A DNA stretch of 64,000 nucleotides from Bretschneidera sinensis (Eukaryota > Streptophyta > Magnoliopsida > Brassicales > Akaniaceae). The position numbers and the translations under genes are program-made. The stretch covers positions 21,625,227-21,689,226 of the forward strand of contig CM043703.1 of the NCBI GenBank assembly GCA_023935145.1. The letters run 5' to 3'. Each line of letters opens with the position of its first letter. The stretch's first letter is position 1. Positions 46,701 to 57,000 of this stretch are shown here, piece after piece. The notes under the pieces are model-generated. The model ran no database searches, was not told where the DNA came from, and saw nothing but the letters and a program-made list of their open reading frames with translations.

Positions 46701-48674
46701 GCTAAGTAAATTTGGCTTTAAGCCTTGTACTAGCAATACATTATCTAAAGTTGAGAAATCATTACCGACTTTTCCATGCCCGATGATCTTTATTTTAGTA
46801 TTGTCTCCAATGGTCACAAGTCCACCATCTCTTAGAGTTAGCTCCTTGAATACGCTTTTATCACCGGTCATATGCTTTGAGCAACCGCTATCAAGGTACC
46901 AACAGTTACCTTTCTCCTTGGTGTGAAGGCAAATCTACATCACACAAGGATATACGATAGCATTTTTAGGTACCCAAAATTTCTTGGGTCCTTTGGGGTT
47001 AGTCCTTGAAAATACGGTTCCTTTTGGGACCCATACTTTCTTAACAATATATGGTGCTCTATGAACATGTTGATGATGCACAATCCTAGCATTATAGTCA
47101 TAGAAATTTCTAGGATATCTTACATGTGCATTCCTATAATCCTTAGGATAATAGTTCCTAGGATACATGTTTCTATGGTAAGGAATATTAAAATGCATGT
47201 CATTTCCAGAAAATGTATGATGATGCATTCTAGGATACATGCTAGCATTATTATGTGTATGCAAATTATTTCTAGGATAACCATGATGGTAATTCCTAGG
47301 ATGAGCATGAGCAGAGTGCATTCTTTGATTATACGTATTGTTCCTAGAATGAGCATGATAATTATTTCTAGGATGTATATAAGCATTTCTAGAGTGTGCA
47401 TACATATAAGCATGTGTATTTCTAGGATGCTTCAATTTAGTATGAACATTTAAATTTCTAGGCTTCCTAGCATTCATCAAGAGAGTGCTCTTAACCTTGC
47501 TAGGAGCTTTTGAAGTAGAGGCTTCATCTACACAAGAGACTTTCATGAATAAGCTCTCTTTTGATTTTTGCTTTCCCAATGGAGAGTATCCTAACCCAGA
47601 TTTTCCTCCACTTAATCTTTGGGAAGCTAACACTTCATCTAGCTTTTCTTTTCCAAGCATAAGTCTAGATATAGTATCATTTAATTCTATTATCTTCTTC
47701 TTTAAGTTTTCATTTTCATCTTTAACTAGATCTTGAGAAGAATCATAAAGTAATGAAGATAGTTTATCTTTTTCTTCTCTTAAACCTACCATCTCTTTAG
47801 AAAGAGATGACACCTCTTTTTTAAGAATGGTGTTCCTAGAATCGAATTTCTTCAATTCTTCATACATTTCATTTATGACTTCTATCAATTCTTCACTACT
47901 GTTAACAATGTTATTTTTTGAAGAGGAAGAAGTTGATACCTCATTTTTGTCGTCGATTGCCATAAGACATAGGTTGGCAATTTCCTCGCATTCGATCTCT
48001 TTATTCGAGGAGTCTTCTTCTTCTTCATCACCATCACGATTAAGATCTTCAATTTCTATAAAAGGTAAGGATGTGGTGGAACCATCGATTTTGTAATCCA
48101 AGTAGCTTTCATGCTTCTTGAGGGATTCCATAAGCTCTTCTAAACTTTCACTTGTAGAATGCTTTGTCAAAATAATTTTCCATTGATTTGACAAAGACCT
48201 AAGAAATATTCTCACAAGTTCAAGGTTAGAATAAATTTTACCCATGAAAGATAAAGTTTTAACAAGTAGGGTAAAACGAGTTTGCGAATCAAAAATTGAT
48301 TCATTTTCATTCATTTTAAAATGCTCTAAGTCATGAACAAAGTTTTTTAATTTGAAATTCTTTTCTTGCTCATTTCCTCCATGTATGACTTCCAATAAAT
48401 CCCAAATTTCATTTGCAGTCTTACATGAGGAAATTTGATCAACTTCATTTTGATCAAGAGAACTATAAAACATGTTCATAACTTTAGCATTTAGTTGAAT
48501 GAATTTGCTATCATTTACATCAAAGTCATTTTCATTTTCAAGAATGAAATACCAAGCATAATAATCATGTGCTTGAATAAAAATCTTCATTTGAGCTTTC
48601 CAATGGGTGAAATTTGTTCCATGGAGAAGAGGAGGACTAGAAGGATCTCTTCCTTCTAAAAATATAGTTGCCAT
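43740..48674 (-). pseudogene. Sirevirus-like gag-UAG-pol, full length except for two compensating integrase frameshifts
   Basis: Gag is 46935-48674 (579 aa). It has the HWKAQMKIFIQ and EIWDLLEVIHGG core, an acidic segment, a coiled coil (about residues 270-350) and a His/Arg/Asn/Pro-rich tail. It ends at UAG (46935-46937), and pol continues in the same frame. Pol order: protease YLDSGCSKHMTGD (about 46866-46900), GAG-pre-integrase LWHRRLGHVNMN, zinc motif CNACQMGK, integrase core, then RT and RNase H at 43740-45977 ([51 protein letters not shown]). A one-base gain near 46243 and a one-base loss near 46092 put about 150 nt of integrase out of frame; both lie in homopolymer runs. Key RT, RNase H and protease residues are intact. 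Confidence 0.92.
46935..48674 (-). CDS. Gag of the young Sirevirus-like element, no zinc knuckle
   Basis: Gag assembles the cytoplasmic virus-like particle that houses reverse transcription. The open frame of 579 codons starts at ATG 48674, 56 nt below the LTR. Residues 1-200 match the copia Gag core. Residues 215-240 are acidic (GDEEEEDSSNKE) and 270-350 form a predicted coiled coil. Residues about 410-550 repeat (H/Y)PRN and HHQH-type units, so the tail is rich in His, Asn, Arg, Pro and Tyr. No CX2CX4HX4C is present, whereas the older relative at 26392-31331 has one. The basic, His-rich tail might replace it in RNA binding, which is inference. It ends VPKNAIVYPCVM before UAG. Confidence 0.9.
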   Translation of the reverse strand: MATIFLEGRDPSSPPLLHGTNFTHWKAQMKIFIQAHDYYAWYFILENENDFDVNDSKFIQLNAKVMNMFYSSLDQNEVDQISSCKTANEIWDLLEVIHGGNEQEKNFKLKNFVHDLEHFKMNENESIFDSQTRFTLLVKTLSFMGKIYSNLELVRIFLRSLSNQWKIILTKHSTSESLEELMESLKKHESYLDYKIDGSTTSLPFIEIEDLNRDGDEEEEDSSNKEIECEEIANLCLMAIDDKNEVSTSSSSKNNIVNSSEELIEVINEMYEELKKFDSRNTILKKEVSSLSKEMVGLREEKDKLSSLLYDSSQDLVKDENENLKKKIIELNDTISRLMLGKEKLDEVLASQRLSGGKSGLGYSPLGKQKSKESLFMKVSCVDEASTSKAPSKVKSTLLMNARKPRNLNVHTKLKHPRNTHAYMYAHSRNAYIHPRNNYHAHSRNNTYNQRMHSAHAHPRNYHHGYPRNNLHTHNNASMYPRMHHHTFSGNDMHFNIPYHRNMYPRNYYPKDYRNAHVRYPRNFYDYNARIVHHQHVHRAPYIVKKVWVPKGTVFSRTNPKGPKKFWVPKNAIVYPCVM

Positions 48675-48715
48675 ATGATCAACTCAAGGATATTAAGCCT
48701 AAAATTGAGAACGAG

Positions 48716-48727
48716 GCTCTGATACCA
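48716..48727 (-). other. Primer binding site (tRNA-Met type)
   Basis: A perfect TGGTATCAGAGC on the minus strand, two bases from the 5' LTR. Confidence 0.95.
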
Positions 48728-48729
48728 AT

Positions 48730-50431
48730 TGTAGGTCCAAAATATACTATGGCAATACCCAAGAGGGGGGTGAATTGGGTATTAAAAAAATTAAATATTT
48801 TTTGCAATCTCAAATAACAAAATATATGCGGAATTAAATCTTTCTAAATTACTAGCACAAAGATGAGAGAGTTTATTGCTTAATGTAGAAATGATAATTG
48901 AATTACAAAATAATTAAGCAATCAATCTCATTTACTTGAATAATAAATAATTATAAGCAAGTAATTATGAAAGTAATTAAAGAGATAGAGTTAGAGAGAT
49001 GCAAACTCGATTTATAGTGGTTCGGCAATATCGGAATCCTTCCGACCCTACGTCCACTCTCTTCAAGGATCCTCCTTGAAGTCTTTCACTAAACCAAGCA
49101 ACTTACGGGTGTTGCTCAAACCGAAACACAAGCAACTTACAGGTGTTGCTCAAACCGAACAATCCCCTTCCTCTCGGAAGTAATCCCCTTCCTCTCGGAA
49201 GTAATCCCCTTCCTCTCGGAAGTAATCCCTTTACAATAAAAGCTGTAAAGTAAATGGTAGAGAGACAACAAATGAAAGCTTATACAACTGAATAATGTCT
49301 CTCTTTCAAAGAAAAGCTTGAAGAATAGCTCAACATGAGTATTTCAAAGCTTTTTTGAGTTTCAAAGAATGAATGACTTGATTGTGTGTGTTCTTCTCTT
49401 TTTGAATGTCTTCTCCTCCTTGTTGAATGCTGAATTGAGTGGGTTTATATAGCAATCAATTAATATGGCCGTTTAGGACTTTAATTTGAAAAAGATTTAC
49501 TTTAAAACGTTCAGATTTAGAGTCCAACGGTCATATTTTTGAACTACCAGTCGACTGGGTCGTGATACCAGTCGACTGGGTCCTCTTAAAAATTCACATT
49601 TTTGCTGCTATAGTGTTACCAGTCGACTGGTAAGTCATACCAGTCGACTGGGAACCTTCTGCCACTTTTACCAGTCGACTGTACTATTCACCCAGTCGAC
49701 TGGGTCACTGTTGGAGCGCTGCTACAGTGATTTCTGGATGAACAGTGTTTTCAGCATAATTTTCTTCATATCTCTTTATTCTTTTTGGATTTTTGAGTTC
49801 CAAAAAATCTCCTAATTCAATCAAACTTTCTTGCACATTAAACACACAAGTTAAACACTTCAAAAGTGTTTTGTTATCATCAAAATTAATCTAATCAATT
49901 TCTTGATTGAGGCATTTTTGATGATGACAAAACATATTACAAATTCAAGCATAATGTGTGTGCTAGATATATGAAGAATGATATATTACAAATGCTCAAG
50001 TAATTTTCTATGCCAACATAAATTCTTCTTAAATTCAATTAGAGAATGTTAAGTATTGAGCCCAAAGAATTTATTTGCATTTAATAAAATCACTTGGAGA
50101 TTTTATATCTTCAATTAATTAAGACTATATAATAAAATGCAATGCAAATATAATTAGCTCATAACAATTGAAATGCTTACAAAGTGTATCTTAGGATTCA
50201 AATCTATAATTTATCCCTATTGACTTTGAAGATGCATTTAAATTATTCTCCTTGAATTTGATTTTTCGGAGAACTTATTGATTTTTGAGATCATCAACAT
50301 TGATTCACCAATTTCTACAATCTTGATCTCTTTTTATGTATAAGCACTATTAACAATCTATATTACTTAAGTAATACTCATTAGTGCTTAATTAAGATTT
50401 TTGTTACTATCAAAATCATTCAGGGTCAACA
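48730..50431 (-). repeat. 5' LTR of the young Sirevirus-like element
   Basis: It matches 40973-42653 with no substitution noticed by eye. The 21-bp CCTTCCTCTCGGAAG unit is present three times (about 49162-49228) against two in the left LTR. A palindrome array lies at 49548-49703 and TATATAAA at 49444-49451 (minus), so the palindromes sit 100-260 bp upstream of the TATA box. Confidence 0.95.
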
Positions 50432-50467
50432 CTTAGTATACCAATATGTAACCCTCATTGTTAGCTG

Positions 50468-50507
<40 letters not shown>

Positions 50508-50508
50508 G
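50468..50508. repeat. (ATT)n microsatellite
   Basis: About 13 uninterrupted ATT units beside the target site of the young element. Confidence 0.95.
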
Positions 50509-52563
50509 AAAAAAGGTAGAAACAACATATTTTACCCAATAAAGGATGATTTATTCATATTAATGTTACATTTTAGTTCATCAATCACTCCACAAAGAAG
50601 TGAATATATGCAAACCTTTAGGCAAATATGACAATAGGACTCCTAACCTTGTGCTTTCCATCTGACCATTAAAGCGACGCAGAGATACTGCAATTAACTT
50701 CTAATGGTCCTCCAGAGACTGTCACATGAAACTGCAATTTCTCATTCAATTATTTGAATGATAAGATTTTGGGAGTAACACTGGATTTTTTGTAGTCACT
50801 GCAACGAAATTTTAGTTCAAGTCCTTCACCGCAACGAAATTTTATGTAGTCACTCTCTTTTGCATCATAAACTAGGCCTAGATTAAATGCTTGCACCGGA
50901 TTTAACTTTCCTGCTCCATAGGAAAATTTGGCATCTGGATTTTTTTCAGCACTCATGGGGGATGATGAAAACAATAGAGAAGCAAATTAATCCACAATAC
51001 AAAGTAAAATAATTTTAGTGACATTATGCAGCAAACTTTTTCCCCATTTCTTTTACTCAGATAAAAACTCTGAAATCATAGATCACTAGTCAAATAATCA
51101 CTTGTCTGTCTTGTATGATCAAGGAACAACAGTTCCTATCTTCATTATTGATTTTACAACTTCTCTTAACAGTTTTTTCCCTTATCAATGTAATTTAAAA
51201 CTTTTTCGGTTGCAACAGAACAAATAAATTTCATTTGAATGCACATCAAAGTTATTAAGGAAAAGGAAGGACCTAGGAAGTAATAATATGACAAATAATT
51301 AGTATTCTTTTTTTTTACATAGAAAAAATTGAAACTAGAAGATAAAAAGTCTTGTTAGAAAACATTACCCGTTGTCATCAGAGCAGATTTAATGGCGGAT
51401 ATAGACCATGAAGGATGAAATGACTTAACATAAAGAGCAGCTCCAATTGTATGAGTGCATGCCATAGAAGTTCCGGAGATTATATTAAATACTAATGAAC
51501 ATTTGTCAATTGGGAAAGGTGATGGACTACTTTTGGAGGAAAAGTTCTTGCCTAGCACAAGTCCGTGAAAGGTATATAGCATGAGGATCTATCTCACCAT
51601 TAAATGGCATGAGAAAAGAAAAAAATATATTTTATTTTCATTCAAGAGTCAGATGGACCTTGTGCCATGTATCTTTTATGGATCCAGACTAGACAAGAAT
51701 TTTTCCTTTTGGACAATGTAACCAATTTATCAACTCCAAGAGCAGTAATATCTGGCTGTAATATTCACTCAAGAAATCTCACTAAATCACATTGTTAATC
51801 CATATTAAAAACTAACAATGTTTGGAATAAATAAATTTTACAAATTTTATGGAATTCATTTGCAATTTGATAGTTTATTGTGTATGGAAAGCTAATAAAC
51901 TTTGGAATTTATTTATAAATGAGTTCACTATGAAATTGAATAAGCTTGTAACAAATCTAATGAAAATCCTATCTCCAAATGAAATCAATTTCATACTTCA
52001 TCTGTAACAAATCCCATCAAAATGTTTGCAAAACTGGTTTCCTAATTTCCTATATTTAGTGGAATTAACAAATATTTCAAATATATTACCTTAAGAATGT
52101 CAGGAGTAAGTGCAGTTGGCCCCCTTGCAGAGTCTATAGCTATAATTGGAGCTTCTGGGCCATGAATGCCTATGCTTTTATGTATTTTCCCTACTGGATT
52201 TCTATTCAAATATTCCAACTTCCAGAGATTACTAAAAATGCTTTTATTTGTTTTGAAATTAATAAATTCCATGATCTTAGCTTGTTTTGTTCACATAATT
52301 CTTTACTTTCTCACCTCTAATGTGGTCACACAAGTGCCAGGTAAAGGAATTGGGCATGATTTGTAGTTGAAAACTCAAAATCATCATTACTCCATATTAC
52401 AACTTGAGCACCAGTTTCACTAGCTAGCTCTGCTGCCAGTGACGAGTGGCAGATAACATTCTTTTCTTTCGTTGTATTGCTGACCAATTTAGGATCACCT
52501 TTCCTATATAAAAAGGAAACATATAGATGTAAAATGAAGTGAAATGAACTTAGATATATAACA

Positions 52564-52925
52564 TGTTGTATATATATTTGTAAATAATGTACTAGCATTA
52601 TTATTTAGTCATTCGGCCCATAATGGGATGGGCCATACTAATAGACACATATGGAGGCCCTTACTCTCACCCACTTAAAATGGAACTAGCCCATTGAGTT
52701 CCATTTGTTCTGCTGGCTCTTTCTCTCTCTTAGGGCAAGAACAAAATCACAGATAAGGGGGAAGAGAGTAGTTCTCTCCATAGAAAGAAACTTTTCCTCT
52801 CTTTTTCAGGAACCCTAAAGCTACATGGAAAATCCATCACAAGTTACTGGAGGTATGAACTCTCAACATTGTGGAACACATTCTTTGATTATAAGAAGAG
52901 ATTATCACATATTATGTATCTAATA
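52564..52925 (+). repeat. 5' LTR of the intron-inserted copia element
   Basis: It pairs with 60817-61140. Shared blocks include CATTATTATTTAGTCATT, CCCATAATGGGATGGGCCAT and GGAACCCTAAAGCTACATGG. It is longer than its partner because of an extra segment near 52730-52785. Confidence 0.93.
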
Positions 52926-52927
52926 AT

Positions 52928-52939
52928 TGGTATCAGAGC
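52928..52939 (+). other. Primer binding site (tRNA-Met type)
   Basis: TGGTATCAGAGC, two bases after the 5' LTR. Confidence 0.93.
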
Positions 52940-54057
52940 ATACCTTCTTATTTTTCATGGTTGTGTTCTTTCTTCTTTTTTTTTTGTTTCGCTGTTGCGA
53001 TTTGCTGTTTGGAGGAGAGAGAGGCTTGAGTTTTCAGTCCATACTTGTCTCCATCATCGAAAGGCATCCGGTTTTTTCCTTCTGGATATTTGTCGGCATT
53101 TGGGTGGACTTTTTTTTCTTCATGGCATTTTGTGAAACCCAATAGCTTTTTATCCTTCTTCCTTTTCACATGAGGCATTTCTTTCTGGTTTACCCGTAGT
53201 CAATTTTGTCTTATTCCATTTTTTACTTGGCCCATATAATTGTTGTTTATTTGATTTAAATCTAAAGAGTAGTGATAACTCTGACAGCCATGTTTTCTTG
53301 TTACACATGCGTAAGACTACTTAATGGTTTCTTGGTCTTCAAATTGAATTTCTTAGTTTTGGACTTGCCTAATATTATATCACCTGTGGTTTAATTGCTT
53401 CTGGTCAAGCTTTTGGTTTAATGACTTTTAACAATTTATACCCATTTAACTATTTATTGTTTGATTGGGTAATTATTTAAACTTTGAGTATTGACCAGAG
53501 TTTATGGTCTTGATTAATGATTGGTTGTTTTGATACAATCTTGTATTGCAAAATTCCTCCTTTTATGTATTTATGAATTTTGTGATACTGCTCCATTTTT
53601 TTAATAGAGAAAAGAAATGAATAATTCCTTTTGAGAAAAATAAATATTTTGTTCATATGGGCCATGTCATTTTGTTGTAATACCGATGATTGGAGTGGCT
53701 ATGTACCCACCTCTTGTGGGACTAGTCATGATAAATTATTAGAGTTGTTATTATTTATCATGCTTTCGCTTAATGATATTATACTAAGATCCATACGGAT
53801 AGTGAATTTTTCCTGTCTGCAAACCATCATTTGGTAGGATACTTAGGACAATAAAGATAATAGTTAACTGCTTGGCACTTGGTGGCCTAGTCCTATCCTC
53901 TCAGTAGTGGGTCATTTTAAGTCCTTGTATTTAATTATATTGCTTTATCATGCATAAGAGCCTTTTATATATCTTGGGCTCTAGTATAGTGCGTAAGAGT
54001 CTATTTTGAATAAGATTCTAGCATGGATATAAGATTGCCTAATGGAGAGATTTATAG

Positions 54058-57000
54058 GTGCATGTTTCTTGTTCCACATGCATAATAAATTTTATTATAT
54101 TCTCCTCAGCTTATGGCAATGCGGCTCTGTCTCTCTCTTTGTCAGCCATCACGAGTCTAACTGGAACCAATTATGAGGATTGGTATGAGTCTCTCACTAT
54201 CAATTTGGCTATCATGAATTTTGACTTGGCTTTGAGGGTCGATGCACATGTTGAGCCCACTGGTGAAAGTTTTGCAGCTGAAAAGACTCGTTATGAGCAA
54301 TGGGTGCATTCTAATAGGACTTGTCTCATGATTATGAATTATACTATTGATAAGTCTATCAGGTAAAGCATAACTGATACTGATAGTGCTAAAGAATAGT
54401 TTGATGCCATTGGGAAGAAATTTACTAAGTTTGATAAGGCAGAAAAGAGAACTCTGATGAAACTTCTTACTACCACAACCTATGACAAGCTCAAAGGAAT
54501 GAAAGTTGAGTTGGCAGATAGCTTTCTTGTATAGCAAGTGCTTGAATCTTTGCCACCTTAGTTTGATGCACTCAAGACCACTTGTAATGCTCAGAAAGAT
54601 GAATGGAGCTTGAGTGAAATGTCTGCTATTATAACTTAAGAAAACGAGATGATGAGAAAGGCCAAGTCTCATGCTGCTTTCATGGTAGCTGATGATAAAG
54701 GGATAAAGAAGAAGTTCTTCAAGGGCAATAGTAGCAACTCCCTCAAAATGAAAAAATCTGGGAGGCCTTTTCAACAAGCTAGTGTGAGTGTTCCAAATGG
54801 GCCTAAGAAGGAAAGTTTTAAGGGAATGTGCAACTTTTGTCATTTGGTTAGGCACAAGAGGGTTGATTGTAGGAAATTTAAAGCTTAGTTAGACAAGAAA
54901 GGTACATGTTCGTTACTAGTGTGTTTTGAGTCTAATCGAGTCGATGTGCCTTCTGATACTTGGTGGCTAGATACTGGTGCAACTATTCATACTACAAATT
55001 CTTTGCAGGAATTAAGGAACCGCAGAAGACCAGTTGATACAGAGTTAGTAGTAAATACGGGCAATGGGGTGAAGGTTAAAGTTGAACACATTGGTACAGT
55101 CAGACTTATTTTGGCTTTTAAACGTGTTTTAAACTTATCTGATACTACTTTTATACCTTCCATCAGAAGAAATCTTATCTACGTTTCTGTTTTGGACAAA
55201 TGTGGATATATTTTTCATTTTGGAAATGGAAAGACTACAATCTTTTATGACTCTGTTGTGGTTGGTACTGCTACTTTATGATGGTTTTTATAAAATTGAC
55301 TTACTTCCTGTTTTAGACCCTGCTTCTTCTAGTGTCTCTGTGTGAATGTTGTAGTTGGTTCTAAACGTACTAGATCCAATAAAAACTCTTCCATGTTGTG
55401 GCACAAAAGGTTGGTCCATATTTCTAGAGAAAGAATGGAGAGGTTGATTATAGATGGCTTTCTAGTTGACTTGGATTTTTTTGATTTTGAAACTTGTGTT
55501 GCTTGTATCAAAGGTAAACTTCCAGCAAAAACCAGAAAGCATAAGATTAGTAGAAGTTAGGATATTCTAGATTTAATCTATACTAATATTTGTGGTCTCA
55601 TTTCACCTGCCACTTTGGGAAATTATAGATACTTTATTACCTTTATTAATGATTATTCTCGCTATGGTTGTATTGAGCTCATTCGAGAAAAATCAGACTC
55701 ATTGGAAGCTTTTAAGGCTTTCAAGGCTGCTGTGGAACTCCAGAAAAATAAGAAAATCAAAGCAGTAAGATCGGATAGAGGATGTGACTTTCATGGGAGA
55801 TATGATGAAACTGGTAGAAATCCTGGACCTTTTGCTAGATTTCCTGAGGCATGTGGTATCAAGGCTCAGTACACAATGCCTGGAACTCCTTAACAGAATG
55901 GTATTGTGGAAAGAAGAAATTGTACTCTTATGGATATGGTGCAGTGTGTGCTTAGTCAATCCACTTTGCCTGAATTTTTGTGGGGTGAGGGTTTGAAAAC
56001 TACTACATATGTTTTGAATCAAGTACCAAGTAAGTCAGTTCCTAAAACTCCTTATGAGTTATGGTCAGGAAAGAGGCCTAGTTTGCATCATTTCCATGTT
56101 TGGGGCTGTAAAGTGATTACGCCCAAAGTATAGCACGGTTATTGTAGTATAGTTTTGGGGTGTCGATTCCACAGGGAAACAAGTTAATTACGAAAGAAGG
56201 TGTAAACTTTAACACTAACGATAATGATTAGATGAGAGAATATGAGTTTTGATAATGCAATATTGTGTAAAAGAATTGTGCGAATATAACGAAGAATATA
56301 AATAAGAAATAACAAGGTTCCGGGAATCCTCCTTAGGTTCGTTCCCTATTTCCACTCTTGATTCAAATTTTTATCTCGATTGCAAGTTTCACATCCTAAA
56401 CAGGCAATCGGAAATTATTCAATCAAGCACATTTATATCTCTAATATAATTTCTACAAATTACTCTTTGATTTCAATTCAAGCACACATGATTTATCTTA
56501 TAGATTAGCAAGAAACGACAATATATTGCAATAATGATATCACAGTAATGGCCGATCTATAAGATAAATATACCGAAATCAATTACATCCAAACAACTTG
56601 ACATAAGAAAAGCTTGACTATACTTATGTGGAGTAGAAGGATGCAATCACCGGATTGAGAGAAACTAAAAGAAGAAGAATATAGAATACAGCTATCATAT
56701 GAACTCAAATCCTTCTTAATTAATCAAAGAGTAAATCATAGACAATGTTTTAACAAAAAGTCCATACAAATGAATCAAGAACAGGAAATAAGGAACAATA
56801 AAACCCTAAGGATTCATCCTTTTCCCTTGTTTGATGATTAGTTAGCCATGAAACTCAAAGTGGAAAAACAATATAGATGTTCTCCCCTTGATTTCTTGGC
56901 CATGGAGCTCAAGGTGGAAGAACAATGTGGATGTTCTCTCCTTGATTTCCAACTTACGAAAACTTAAACAGAATGCTAAAAACTTCTCCAATTTTTATCT

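Larger units (their letters stand above)
40973..50431 (-). mobile_element. Young Sirevirus-like Ty1/copia retrotransposon, nearly intact
   Basis: LTRs of 1681 bp (40973-42653) and 1702 bp (48730-50431) look identical by eye except for one extra 21-bp unit in the right copy. A 5-bp target duplication CTTAG flanks the element (40968-40972 and 50432-50436). Primer site, gag, pol and several polypurine tracts are present. DSGCSKHM protease, multiple purine tracts and repeated LTR palindromes point to the Sirevirus lineage. Two single-base indels lie in integrase, and Gag lacks a zinc knuckle. No envelope-like frame is seen. Confidence 0.95.

Noticed and set aside
47061..47453. Plus-strand methionine/isoleucine-rich frame and its twin at 29374-29652
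   Set aside because: Both are antisense shadows of the (H/Y)PRN repeats in Gag.
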